From assembly GCA_023392615.1 (NCBI GenBank), contig JAEVYT010000002.1:372001-436000 (forward strand): DNA of 64,000 nucleotides, written 5' to 3'. Shown in pieces: positions 1-8,874 of the stretch. Source of the stretch: Bacillota bacterium (GTDB lineage Bacteria; Bacillota; Clostridia; Lachnospirales; Lachnospiraceae). The notes beneath the pieces were generated by a model. It did not search any database. It worked only from the letters and a program-made list of their open reading frames with translations, and was not told the origin of the DNA. Numbering within the stretch: the stretch's first letter is position 1; each line of letters begins with the position of its first letter. Made by a program: the position numbers and the translations under genes.

Positions 1-31
1 ATGGTATGTAGTTTTCTATAAAATCATCCAA

Positions 32-1156
32 CTAGATTACATCGTAACCCTTTAACATCTTGGCACGACTCGGATGTCTTAGTTTTCTTAATGCTTTCGC
101 TTCGATTTGACGAATACGTTCTCTGGTGACATTGAATTCCTTGCCAACTTCTTCAAGAGTTCGGCTACGGCCATCCTTTAATCCGAATCTTAATATAAGA
201 ACTCGCTGCTCACGATCGGTTAAGGTATCTAACAGACGAGTAATCTGATCTTTTAAAATGGAATAAGAAGCAGCATCTTCAGGACCCATCACAGAATCAT
301 CACGTATAAAATCTCCAAGGTGGCTGTCGTCTTCTTCCCCGATTGGTGTATCTAAGGAGATAGGATCAGCAGAAACCTTCAAGATATCTCTTACCTTTTC
401 AATCGGCATATTCATTGCATCAGCAAGTTCCTGTTCGGATGGTTCCCTTCCTAATTCCTGCAGTAAGTTTCTGGATACACGATATGTTTTATTAATTACT
501 TCTGACATATGCACCGGAATACGAATCGTTCTAGACTGATCTGCAATGGAACGGGTGATCGCTTGTCGAATCCACCAGGTAGCATAAGTACTAAATTTAT
601 ATCCCTTTGTATAATCAAATTTTTCAACGGCCTTTATTAATCCTAGGTTACCCTCTTGAATTAAATCTAAAAAGGATAATCCTCTGCCGACATAACGTTT
701 TGCTATGCTGACAACGAGACGGAGATTTGACTCGGCAAGTAGTTGCTTTGCGCCTTCATCGCCTTCTTCAATCTTCTTGGCTAGTTCAATCTCGTCAGCC
801 ATAGTAAGCAGGGGATAATTACCTATTTCTTTAAGGTATAAATGAACTGGGTCGTCGGACATGGAGTGGGAGGTGTGGGTCAGTACTTCAAGTTCAGATT
901 GTGCTTCCTCGATATCTTCTTCCAGTTCCAAGAGAATCTCTTTGCTGGGTTCATCTTCATCACCTATATTTAATACAACTATATTATTTGCTTCCAGTTT
1001 CTCATATATCTTATCGATCTGATTATTATCCAAATTTAAATCGCCAACCAGAGCGTTGATTTTATCGGCTTCTATTACACCTTTTTGCTTATTCGCATAT
1101 TCAATCAGTTCCCTGAATTTATCCTCTAATACATCATGATTAGATTGATCGTTCAT
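32..1156 (-). CDS. rpoD: RNA polymerase primary sigma factor (SigA/RpoD)
   Basis: This is the housekeeping sigma-70 factor that directs RNA polymerase to -35/-10 promoters. The 374-residue protein has the usual length for a Firmicute SigA. Region 1.2 starts near residue 100 (DDPVHLYLKEIG). The region 2 core, with GLIKAVEKFDYTKGYKFSTY and TWWIRQAI, spans about residues 170-200. The region 4 helix-turn-helix (VTRERIRQIEAKALRKLR) is near the C-terminus. The start is supported by a GGAGGAAG ribosome binding site. It usually follows dnaG, but no dnaG lies upstream here; large non-coding hairpins do. The identification is essentially certain. Confidence 0.98.
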   Translation of the reverse strand: MNDQSNHDVLEDKFRELIEYANKQKGVIEADKINALVGDLNLDNNQIDKIYEKLEANNIVVLNIGDEDEPSKEILLELEEDIEEAQSELEVLTHTSHSMSDDPVHLYLKEIGNYPLLTMADEIELAKKIEEGDEGAKQLLAESNLRLVVSIAKRYVGRGLSFLDLIQEGNLGLIKAVEKFDYTKGYKFSTYATWWIRQAITRSIADQSRTIRIPVHMSEVINKTYRVSRNLLQELGREPSEQELADAMNMPIEKVRDILKVSADPISLDTPIGEEDDSHLGDFIRDDSVMGPEDAASYSILKDQITRLLDTLTDREQRVLILRFGLKDGRSRTLEEVGKEFNVTRERIRQIEAKALRKLRHPSRAKMLKGYDVI

Positions 1157-1267
1157 TACACTTCCTCCATCCTCGGACTAAAAAATAGCACTAGCCAATA
1201 TTATATCATATTAAGGACAAGTTGGAAACATGAAAAAATAAAATTGTTGGAAAATGGGAAATGTGGT

Positions 1268-1583
1268 CGTATCTTATCATTTGTGAGAGGTGTGTAAATG
1301 AACTAACCTGGCGAGGGGAAGGGGCGCTTTAGAAGGTGAATACATGGAAATAAAGTATATTACCTCACACACAGGTTGGAAGACACTTATTCAATTTTGT
1401 ATATCATAGCCGTACATAAATGTACGTCCTTGATATTACAAAATTAAACAAGCCTCTTCCAAACAGTGCATTAGGGTAATATAACTTTATTTCCATGTGG
1501 TGTATGTATCATGAGTAACCCCTTCCCCTCGCCAGGTACTATACACATGACAGAATTGTACGAATAAATGAGTAAGATACGAG
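1268..1583. repeat. Long imperfect palindrome, hairpin element 1
   Basis: Roughly 315 bp can fold back on itself. The strongest paired arm is CCTGGCGAGGGGAAGGGG (about 1307-1324) against CCCCTTCCCCTCGCCAGG (about 1519-1536). Inner arms pair CATGGAAATAAAG with CTTTATTTCCATG. The tip is GTACATAAATGTAC near 1412-1425. An outer CGTATCTTA pairs with TAAGATACG. A reading frame crossing it has no protein-like character. It could be a MITE-like element or a large structured RNA. Function is unknown. Confidence 0.7.
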
Positions 1584-1675
1584 AGGGGAGAGGGAGACGA
1601 CAGGAAAGGGGATAGGTTAGAGATATGAAAGGATACAAATAAATGAGTAAGATGCGAAGTGGAAGGTGGAGATGG
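1559..1675. repeat. Degenerate direct repeat, about 75 bp period
   Basis: Two purine-rich blocks at about 1559-1600 and 1634-1675 share AATAAATGAGTAAGAT followed by a GA-rich tract. They lie between two hairpin elements in the non-coding gap between rpoD and trpB. The first block is also the outer arm of hairpin element 1. This looks like decayed duplicated non-coding sequence. Confidence 0.45.
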
Positions 1676-1776
1676 TAGAAAAAGGAATAGATGGAGATTT
1701 GAAGTGATTTATCAAAGCGAAAAAGATGCGTTGACGGTGGAATACATATAAGAAAAGAAATAGAGAGTGTATAGAA

Positions 1777-2013
1777 GGTTTGGGTGCAAAAGCCTATATG
1801 AAGTAAATATTCAATCTGCACAAGATTAAAATGTGAAACATAAATTCATAAGCAACTGTATGAAGTCGTTGGTACTTGGAACACGTAGTGTGTGTACCTT
1901 TGTACCATTACGTACTTCATACAAGCGGGAGCGTGTTGCGAATGAAATATATTTCACATTTAAAAATCTGTGCAGATTGATATAAAATTGATTATGGTTT
2001 TTGCACCCAAACC
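1777..2013. repeat. Large hairpin element 2 with 88-bp conserved core
   Basis: About 237 bp forms one long imperfect hairpin. The outer arms are GGTTTGGGTGCAAA and its complement at about 1998-2013. Next come TCAATCTGCACA against TGTGCAGATTGA, and AATGTGAAA against TTTCACATT. The inner 88 bp (1852-1939) is the reverse complement of the core of the two elements near 55.3-55.65 kb, nearly identical outside the tip. It lies just downstream of the trpB stop codon and could also act as its terminator on the minus strand. Confidence 0.75.
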
Positions 2014-2040
2014 GTTATCAATTTAATTTATTTTTCATAC

Positions 2041-3411
2041 CTATTCCACCTTCGGCAGCTCATCAAAGCCCTTTTGCAGATCTGCGTCAGTTGGGATGTA
2101 ATCGCTCATGGTTCCATTCAGGTAAGCGTTGTAAGCGGTCATATCAAAGTATCCGGTTCCGGTGAGACCGAAGAGGATGGTTTTTGCTTCGCCGGTTTCT
2201 TTGCACTTTAATGCTTCCTGGATTGCAGTGTGGATTGCATGGGAGGATTCCGGTGCAGGAAGAATCGTTTCTTGCTTTGCAAAGAAGACAGCAGATTCGA
2301 ACACCTTGGTCTGTTCAACTGCAGTGGCCTCCATATAACCATCGTGATAAAGTTTTGACAAGATTGGTGACATGCCGTGATATCTTAAGCCTCCTGCATG
2401 GTTTGCGGAGGGCATAAAGCTACTTCCGAGAGTATACATTTTAGCAAGAGGAGTAACTCTGCCGGTATCACAGAAGTCATATGCATATTTACCTCGGGTA
2501 AAGGAAGGACAGGAAGCGGGCTCTACCGCAACAATTCTTGGATTGGCTTTGCCCAAGATCTTATCCTGCATAAACGGTGCAATTAAGCCACCGAGATTGG
2601 AACCGCCACCTGCACATCCAATTACGATATCAGGATATTCATCAAGCATCTCCATCGCGATTTTGGATTCCAAACCGATGATGGATTGATGTAATAATAC
2701 CTGGTTTAGTACGGAGCCGAGAACATAACGGTAACCCGGGTTGGATACAGCCTTCTCGATTGCTTCGGAGATAGCGCAACCGAGGCTGCCGCCGGTATTT
2801 GGATCTTTTTCAAGTATCATCCTACCAACCTGTGTTGTATCGCTTGGACTTGGAATAATCTCTGCGTCAAAGGTCTGCATAACGGATTTGCGGAACGGTT
2901 TTTGTTCGTAGGATACCTTTACCATGAATACAGTTAACGGTAAATTATAATAGGAACAAGCCTCGGATAAAGCGGTTCCCCATTGTCCGGCTCCGGTTTC
3001 TGTAGTAAGACCGGTAAGTCCCTGCTCTTTCGCATAATAAGCCTGCGCGATAGCGGAGTTAAGCTTATGGCTTCCGGAGGTGTTATTACCTTCGAATTTG
3101 TAATAGATCTTAGCTGGAGTTCCGAGTGCTTTCTCCAGATTATAAGCACGGATAAGAGGAGATGGACGATACATCTTGTAAAAGTCCTGAATTTCCTCCG
3201 GTATATCAATGTAACGAGTCGTGTTATCCATCTCTTGCTGAGCAAGTTTTTCGCAGAATACGGGATATAGTTCCTCAACGGTTGCCGGTTTCAATGTACC
3301 CGGATTTAATATAGGATCGGGTAATTCTTTCATGTCTGCTCTCAGATTGTACCATTGCTTTGGCATCTGATCCTCTGTCAGATAAAGTCTGTGTGGAATT
3401 TTCTTTGCCAT
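2041..3411 (-). CDS. trpB: Tryptophan synthase beta chain-like protein (TrpB2 type)
   Basis: This is a PLP-dependent enzyme that condenses indole with serine to make tryptophan. At 456 residues it is longer than TrpB1 (about 400) and fits the TrpB2 family. The PLP lysine is K116 in GSHKLNSA. TETGAGQWG lies at 137-145 and the phosphate-binding GGGSN at 268-272. The ATG follows a GAGGAG site. No trpA or other trp gene is adjacent, so it stands alone. It is preceded by a T-box with a UGG specifier, so it should be induced when charged tRNA-Trp is scarce. Salvage of free indole is an alternative to a role in full biosynthesis. Confidence 0.93.
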   Translation of the reverse strand: MAKKIPHRLYLTEDQMPKQWYNLRADMKELPDPILNPGTLKPATVEELYPVFCEKLAQQEMDNTTRYIDIPEEIQDFYKMYRPSPLIRAYNLEKALGTPAKIYYKFEGNNTSGSHKLNSAIAQAYYAKEQGLTGLTTETGAGQWGTALSEACSYYNLPLTVFMVKVSYEQKPFRKSVMQTFDAEIIPSPSDTTQVGRMILEKDPNTGGSLGCAISEAIEKAVSNPGYRYVLGSVLNQVLLHQSIIGLESKIAMEMLDEYPDIVIGCAGGGSNLGGLIAPFMQDKILGKANPRIVAVEPASCPSFTRGKYAYDFCDTGRVTPLAKMYTLGSSFMPSANHAGGLRYHGMSPILSKLYHDGYMEATAVEQTKVFESAVFFAKQETILPAPESSHAIHTAIQEALKCKETGEAKTILFGLTGTGYFDMTAYNAYLNGTMSDYIPTDADLQKGFDELPKVE

Positions 3412-3491
3412 AATGCATCTCCTCTTTTCGTTTTATTTGTAACACCTTGATTTCAAATAGATAAAACCAATTGTTGGGTTTAAAATATAAT

Positions 3492-3534
3492 AAAAAAAGC
3501 TTTTGTCTCAGTATTACTACTGGGACAAAAGCTT
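3492..3534 (-). terminator. T-box attenuator terminator
   Basis: A 17-bp stem (one G-U pair) has a four-base loop and is followed on the minus strand by seven T residues. It competes with the T-box antiterminator. Confidence 0.9.
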
Positions 3535-3805
3535 ATATACGCTCCTGCGGTACCACCCGGTTTGGTGCAATGCACCCACTTTATTCATATACATCCATAT
3601 ATGCTCCCTTGTTAACGGTTGGAGTTTCCGTCAGGCATTACTAGACAGCAATGCTGTCGTTCTTCCCGCCCTCGTAAGCCCATTCAATATTGCATTATTG
3701 CTGTGATCTCACCCTACACAGCTCTCTGGAAATAATCAGCTATATCTACTCTTCTTACTCATCGGTTTTGGTAATATGTAATTTATTCAAGCAAAGTAAT
3801 AAATT
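3492..3805 (-). promoter_or_regulatory. T-box riboswitch, tryptophan specific
   Basis: The minus strand carries a T-box leader before trpB. The signature GGGTGGTACCGC lies at about 3547-3558. A terminator stem of about 17 bp followed by a T run lies at 3492-3534. The base of stem I pairs GTAAG with CTTAC. The specifier reads GAA-TGG, with TGG at 3682-3680, which is the tryptophan codon. Uncharged tRNA-Trp should stabilise the antiterminator and allow transcription of trpB. The assignment agrees with the downstream gene. Confidence 0.93.
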
Positions 3806-3811
3806 AACATT

Positions 3812-3840
3812 AGTATATAGTGGCAGTAAGAAAATGTCAA
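3812..3840 (-). promoter_or_regulatory. Sigma-A promoter of the T-box/trpB transcript
   Basis: On the minus strand TTGACA (3840-3835) and TATACT (3817-3812) are separated by 17 bp. A perfect palindrome AAAATGTC-AACC-GACATTTT at 3831-3850 covers the -35 box and might be an operator. Confidence 0.85.
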
Positions 3841-3940
3841 CCGACATTTTCACTACATAATTAACGAAAAATATGTAAGTTTTCACGAAAATACTGCATG
3901 ATAAATTTACTAACAAAGGTTATAGGTGAATGTTAAGACT

Positions 3941-4921
3941 TTAATGATATAAACTTATTCCTTTAATAAACTCCTCTTTGATTTTATCCTTCAGGTGAGG
4001 TGGATTTACAACCCTTACACCGGAACCGAACTGCATAATCCAACGAATCAGTTCTTCTGTTATGGAAGTTGTGCGGTGAAAGGTTATACCATTTTCGGTA
4101 GGGTGAATTTCATCTGCAAGATCAGCTTCATATTCCTTAACATATTTGGCAGTATTTCCTGTGAATTCAAGAACAATTGCTTCATTCTCCTTGCCGGATA
4201 AATGAATGAATTTATTGCGTGCTCGCTGTAGATAATACTCCTCTGGAATCTCGAAGGAGTCCTCAAGCAAAGTGATATCTTGAATACGGGATACACGAAA
4301 ATCTCTTAGGTCGTTACGTAGTTCGCAATGCCCAACTACATTTAGAGCCCCATCGTTAATCAAAAGCTCAAAGGGACGAATCGTGCGGATGGTATCCTCA
4401 TCCTGACCAAAGCTATGATAGGTGATTCTGACCTTGTTTTTATTACGGATTGCGGTTTGAAGTTGTTCTTCAAAAACAGGATTTACATCATCAGTAATAT
4501 AATCATTGGTGTTGATGGATACAAAGCCGCTAAAGTGTTTGATGAATTCACGGTTCAAATTAGTGGTATTATCAATTAACTTGTGAATTAGTTCCTGAGA
4601 GGATTTGCCCATAGCCATGTTTTGGTAGGGCTTTAATAACTCCAGGAGAAAGGCAAGTGATACCAATTCCGGTGACGTGAAGGTGATATCCCTAAGACGG
4701 AATTTGTCTGCAGTATAGTAGGTCTTACCTCCGCGATCTTCTTCCGATATAAAACAGATGCCGGATAAGCTATCGATATCTCTACCAATTGTTTTCTTGT
4801 CTACGATTACATCCCATTTTTCCAGTGATGCGTGAATATCACTAATTGTATAACCACGTTTGTTTTCAGAAAGAAGTAAGAGTATAAAAATTTGTCTTTC
4901 TGTTTGTGCCATATCCTTCAT
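3941..4921 (-). CDS. WYL-domain transcriptional regulator
   Basis: The protein has an N-terminal winged helix-turn-helix (about residues 1-65, QTERQIFILLLLSENKRGYT) followed by a WYL-type ligand-sensing domain (KNKVRITYHSF and later RPFELLINDGALNVVGHC). Such proteins are DNA-binding regulators whose WYL domain senses nucleic-acid or nucleotide ligands. The ATG at 4921 gives 326 residues and sits behind a GGGGGG tract; a TTG six codons upstream is possible. It is transcribed away from rpsL. Its target cannot be read from the sequence. Confidence 0.85.
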   Translation of the reverse strand: MKDMAQTERQIFILLLLSENKRGYTISDIHASLEKWDVIVDKKTIGRDIDSLSGICFISEEDRGGKTYYTADKFRLRDITFTSPELVSLAFLLELLKPYQNMAMGKSSQELIHKLIDNTTNLNREFIKHFSGFVSINTNDYITDDVNPVFEEQLQTAIRNKNKVRITYHSFGQDEDTIRTIRPFELLINDGALNVVGHCELRNDLRDFRVSRIQDITLLEDSFEIPEEYYLQRARNKFIHLSGKENEAIVLEFTGNTAKYVKEYEADLADEIHPTENGITFHRTTSITEELIRWIMQFGSGVRVVNPPHLKDKIKEEFIKGISLYH

Positions 4922-5043
4922 TGGTATCCCCCCGAACAAAATAGTTTCTTCATATATAATAAGGAAAAAATTTATAAATTTTAAAAATTATCAATATTTT
5001 ACTATAAAAGGAATATAGATTCAAGTGAAAACCAAAAAAGCCC

Positions 5044-5072
5044 TTGACAATTTAAATACATGAACGTATAAT
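5044..5072 (+). promoter_or_regulatory. Sigma-A promoter of the str operon
   Basis: TTGACA (5044-5049) and TATAAT (5067-5072) have a 17-bp spacer, a consensus-perfect promoter about 135 bp before rpsL. It shows that the ribosomal cluster starts here rather than as read-through from rpoBC. Confidence 0.93.
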
Positions 5073-5207
5073 CATAAAGCATGCAATTTTCTGCATGTTA
5101 TGTATTTTTTGTATGCTTTTTGTTGATGCTTATATAGTGTGATAAAAAGCCTGAAAACCACAGAATCTAGATGCATATTTACTAATATTTCAGGAGGTGA
5201 AAAATTA

Positions 5208-5630
5208 ATGCCCACATTTAACCAGTTAGTAAGAAAAGGTAGAAAGACTATTGAGACTAAGTCAACTTCTCCTGCTTTACAAAAAGGATTTAACTCCTTA
5301 AACAAAAAGCAGACTGACATCTCCGCTCCTCAGAAGAGAGGTGTTTGTACAGCAGTTAGAACAGCAACTCCTAAGAAGCCTAACTCAGCGCTTCGTAAGA
5401 TTGCCAGAGTACGTCTTTCCAACGGAATCGAAGTAACAAGCTATATCCCAGGTGAAGGCCACAACCTTCAGGAGCATAGCGTTGTTCTGATCAGAGGTGG
5501 TAGAGTAAAGGATTTACCTGGTACTCGTTACCATATCATCAGAGGTACACTCGATACAGCAGGTGTAGCGAAGAGAAGACAGGCACGTTCTAAGTACGGT
5601 GCTAAGAGACCTAAGGAAGCAAAGAAATAA
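5208..5630 (+). CDS. rpsL: 30S ribosomal protein S12
   Basis: S12 sits at the decoding centre of the small subunit and affects translational accuracy. The start is the ATG at 5208 behind AGGAGGTGA; the frame stays open upstream, but that part overlaps the leader. The 140 residues begin MPTFNQLVRKGR and include the conserved TPKKPNSALRKIARVRL, in which the second lysine of KKPNS is the usual streptomycin-determining position (wild type here). It is the first gene of the str operon, with 298 bp before rpsG. Confidence 0.98.
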   Translation: MPTFNQLVRKGRKTIETKSTSPALQKGFNSLNKKQTDISAPQKRGVCTAVRTATPKKPNSALRKIARVRLSNGIEVTSYIPGEGHNLQEHSVVLIRGGRVKDLPGTRYHIIRGTLDTAGVAKRRQARSKYGAKRPKEAKK

Positions 5631-5928
5631 TTTACTAATTGACAAGTGATTATATTATAATCTACTTGCGAAACTGTTAAGTGCCGGATTAATTTTTTAT
5701 TCATGACAACACAATTTTATGCAAAGCATGAGATTTGTTGTATCCGTTTAATTTATATCATCTGTGGTGTATGGGTTAAAACGATTGTTTTTACAATATG
5801 GAGAATTAAGTTACTCTGAGCACGAACACAAGCAATCGAATAAATGATTTATTTATTCATTTGTGAGTACCGTAGAATTAATGACTAACGAATTTAATTC
5901 GTTAAGATTTGTTAAGGAGGGAAGAACC

Positions 5929-6399
5929 GTGCCTAGAAAAGGACATATACAAAGAAGAGATGTGTTAGTAGATCCTTTATACAACAATAAGGTTGTTACA
6001 AAGTTGATTAACAACATCATGTTAGACGGTAAGAAGGGTACAGCCCAGAAGATCGTATACGGCGCTTTTGATAAGGTAGCCGCTAAAACAGGTAAGGATG
6101 CTGTTGAGGTGTTCGAAGAAGCTATGAACAACATTATGCCTGTTCTTGAAGTTAAAGCTAGACGTATTGGTGGAGCAACATACCAGGTACCGATCGAGGT
6201 TAGACCAGAGAGAAGACAAACACTTGCACTTCGTTGGATAACAATGTTTTCTCGTAAAAGAGGCGAGAAGACAATGCAAGATAGACTTGCAAATGAAATT
6301 ATGGATGCAGCAAACAATACTGGTGCATCTGTAAAAAGAAAAGAAGATATGCATAAGATGGCAGACGCGAATAAGGCATTTGCTCATTACAGATGGTAA
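5929..6399 (+). CDS. rpsG: 30S ribosomal protein S7
   Basis: S7 nucleates assembly of the 16S rRNA 3' major domain. The start is a GTG at 5929, seven bases after AAGGAGGG, giving 156 residues beginning PRKGHIQRRDVLVDP after the initiator. The end HKMADANKAFAHYRW is typical. The upstream ATG at 5863 is in frame but has no ribosome binding site and would add a non-conserved 22-residue tail. It is second in the str operon. Confidence 0.97.
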   Translation: MPRKGHIQRRDVLVDPLYNNKVVTKLINNIMLDGKKGTAQKIVYGAFDKVAAKTGKDAVEVFEEAMNNIMPVLEVKARRIGGATYQVPIEVRPERRQTLALRWITMFSRKRGEKTMQDRLANEIMDAANNTGASVKRKEDMHKMADANKAFAHYRW

Positions 6400-6567
6400 G
6401 ATAAATTACCATAGCATGTTCTTTAAAAGAAACATGATACTTGAGAATATATTTATCATTCTTAATACAAGAGGAATTTCATACAATATGAGGAATGTGA
6501 AGCAGTTCGCTGCTTCGCATAATCAATAATGATAATTCACTTGTCATAATTTAAGGAGGAATTATCC

Positions 6568-8685
6568 TTGGCAGGAAGAGAATATCCGTTAGAGAGAACT
6601 AGAAATATCGGTATTATGGCTCACATCGATGCTGGTAAGACAACACTTACCGAACGTATCCTGTACTATACCGGTGTTAACTACAAGATTGGTGATACTC
6701 ACGAAGGTACTGCAACCATGGACTGGATGGAGCAGGAACAAGAACGTGGTATAACAATCACATCAGCGGCGACCACATGTCACTGGACTCAAGAATTCGA
6801 GCATAAGAAGATTCCCGGCGCTTTAGAGCATCGTATCAATATCATCGATACTCCAGGACACGTAGACTTCACTGTAGAAGTTGAACGTTCCTTACGTGTA
6901 CTTGATAGTGCTGTCGGCGTATTCTGTGCAAAGGGTGGTGTTGAGCCTCAGTCCGAGACAGTATGGCGTCAGGCTGACAAATACAACGTTCCGAGAATGG
7001 CATTTGTTAATAAAATGGACATTTCCGGTGCTGACTTCTTCAATGTTGTTAGTATGATTAAATCCAGATTAGGTAAGAATCCAGTTCCGTTACAGTTACC
7101 TATAGGTAAAGAAGATACTTTCAAGGGTGTAATCGATTTATTCGAGATGAAAGCTTACTATTATATTGATGATAAGGGTGAGCAGATCGAGATTAAAGAG
7201 ATCCCTGATGATATGAAGGATCAGGCAGATGAATACAGAAATGCTATGATCGAGTCTATCTGTGAGACAGATGACGAATTAATTGAGAAATTCTTAGAAG
7301 GTGAAGAACCTACTACAGAAGAATTAAAAGCAGCTTTAAGAAGAGCTACAATCAGAACTGAGATTATTCCTGTTCTTTGTGGTTCCGCATATAGAAATAA
7401 AGGTGTTCAGAAATTACTTGATGCCGTTCTTGAATTTTTACCAGCTCCTACCGATATCCCTGATATCAAAGGTGTTGATGAGGATGGCAATGAAGTTCAC
7501 AGAAGATCTTCAGATGATGAGCCTTTCGCAGCATTAGCATTTAAGATTATGGCCGATCCTTTCGTAGGTAAGCTTGCATTCTTTAGAGTTTATTCCGGTA
7601 CCATTAACTCCGGTTCCTACGTATTAAACTCAACTAAGAATAAAAAAGAGCGTATTGGACGTATTCTTCAGATGCATGCGAATAAGAGAGAAGATCTTGA
7701 TAAGGTTTACTCTGGTGACATCGCAGCGGCAGTAGGATTTAAAACTACTACAACTGGTGATACTATTTGTGATGAAAAACATCCTGTTATTCTTGAATCC
7801 ATGGTATTCCCTGAGCCTGTTATCCACGTAGCGATTGAGCCTAAAACAAAAGCTGGTCAGGATAAGATGGGTGAAGCTTTATCAAAGCTTGCAGAAGAAG
7901 ATCCTACATTCAAGGCTTATACCGATGAAGAAACAGGCCAAACGATTATCGCTGGTATGGGTGAGCTTCACCTTGAGATTATCGTTGACAGACTTCTTCG
8001 TGAGTATAAAGTAGAAGCTAACGTTGGTGCTCCTCAGGTAGCATACAAAGAAAGCTTCACTAAGACTGTTGAAATCGATAGTAAATACGCAAAACAGTCC
8101 GGTGGTCGTGGACAGTACGGTCATTGTAAGGTTCGTTTCGAGCCTATGGATGCGAATGCTGAAAAGACTTATGAATTCGTTAATGCTATTACTGGTGGTT
8201 CTATTCCTAAGGAATATATTCCTGCAGTTGATGCTGGTATTCAAGAAGCTACAAAAGCCGGTGTTCTTGGTGGATATCAAGTACTTGGTATCAGAGCTAC
8301 CTGTTATGATGGTTCTTACCATGAAGTTGACTCCAGTGAAATGGCGTTCAAGATTGCTGGTTCTATGGCATTCAAGGATGCAATGAACAAAGGTGGTTCC
8401 GTACTTCTCGAGCCTATCATGAGAGTGGAAGTTACTGTTCCTGAAGATTACATGGGTGATGTTATCGGCGATATCAGCTCCCGTCGTGGTCGTATCGAAG
8501 GTACAGAAGACATCAATGGTATTAAGTTAATCAGAGGATTTGTTCCTCTATCCGAAATGTTCGGATATTCCACAACCCTTCGTTCTAAGACACAGGGTCG
8601 TGGTGCTTACTCCATGTTCTTCGCTTCTTACGAGGCAGTTCCTAAGAATGTTCAAGAGAAAGTTTTAGCGAACAAAGGTAAATAA
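6568..8685 (+). CDS. fusA: Elongation factor G
   Basis: This GTPase drives ribosomal translocation and, with the recycling factor, ribosome recycling. The 705-residue protein starts at TTG 6568 after AAGGAGGA. The G1 loop AHIDAGKTT lies at 18-26, and DTPGHVDF and NKMD follow. Domains II-V continue to the end. Length matches canonical EF-G, not the shorter tetracycline-resistance paralogs. Codon use is strongly biased, as expected for a highly expressed gene. Confidence 0.98.
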   Translation: MAGREYPLERTRNIGIMAHIDAGKTTLTERILYYTGVNYKIGDTHEGTATMDWMEQEQERGITITSAATTCHWTQEFEHKKIPGALEHRINIIDTPGHVDFTVEVERSLRVLDSAVGVFCAKGGVEPQSETVWRQADKYNVPRMAFVNKMDISGADFFNVVSMIKSRLGKNPVPLQLPIGKEDTFKGVIDLFEMKAYYYIDDKGEQIEIKEIPDDMKDQADEYRNAMIESICETDDELIEKFLEGEEPTTEELKAALRRATIRTEIIPVLCGSAYRNKGVQKLLDAVLEFLPAPTDIPDIKGVDEDGNEVHRRSSDDEPFAALAFKIMADPFVGKLAFFRVYSGTINSGSYVLNSTKNKKERIGRILQMHANKREDLDKVYSGDIAAAVGFKTTTTGDTICDEKHPVILESMVFPEPVIHVAIEPKTKAGQDKMGEALSKLAEEDPTFKAYTDEETGQTIIAGMGELHLEIIVDRLLREYKVEANVGAPQVAYKESFTKTVEIDSKYAKQSGGRGQYGHCKVRFEPMDANAEKTYEFVNAITGGSIPKEYIPAVDAGIQEATKAGVLGGYQVLGIRATCYDGSYHEVDSSEMAFKIAGSMAFKDAMNKGGSVLLEPIMRVEVTVPEDYMGDVIGDISSRRGRIEGTEDINGIKLIRGFVPLSEMFGYSTTLRSKTQGRGAYSMFFASYEAVPKNVQEKVLANKGK

Positions 8686-8694
8686 CAACTGAAA

Positions 8695-8735
8695 GCGATG
8701 CAATGTGAATCGGTAATACGATTCACTTGGATCGC
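8695..8735 (+). other. Hairpin in the fusA-tuf gap
   Basis: GCGATGCAATGTGAATCG pairs with CGATTCACTTGGATCGC around a short loop, a stem of about 17 bp without a clear T run. It may be an mRNA 3' stabiliser or weak terminator that sets the fusA to tuf ratio, together with the tuf promoter just downstream. Confidence 0.55.
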
Positions 8736-8772
8736 ATAAGTAATAAAAAATTGTTATATCCGCTGATTCTGC

Positions 8773-8801
8773 TTGAAAATATTTCACAGTTGAAATATAA
8801 T
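8773..8801 (+). promoter_or_regulatory. Internal promoter for tuf
   Basis: TTGAAA (8773-8778) and TATAAT (8796-8801) are separated by 17 bp, about 75 bp before the tuf start. It would allow tuf to be transcribed beyond the level of the upstream str genes. Confidence 0.8.
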
Positions 8802-8874
8802 TAGGCATATGAGGCAAAAAATAGTACAGAGTATTTGCTAATAAGCATAATTTATTAAAGGAGGACGTTAAAAA

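Noticed and set aside
1471..1821. Minus-strand open frame of 116 codons near rpoD
   Set aside because: It runs through the arms of a giant palindrome and purine-rich repeats, has low-complexity residues and no ribosome binding site.
5639..5661. TTGACA followed by TATAAT in the rpsL-rpsG gap
   Set aside because: The spacer is only 11 bp, too short for a sigma-A promoter.
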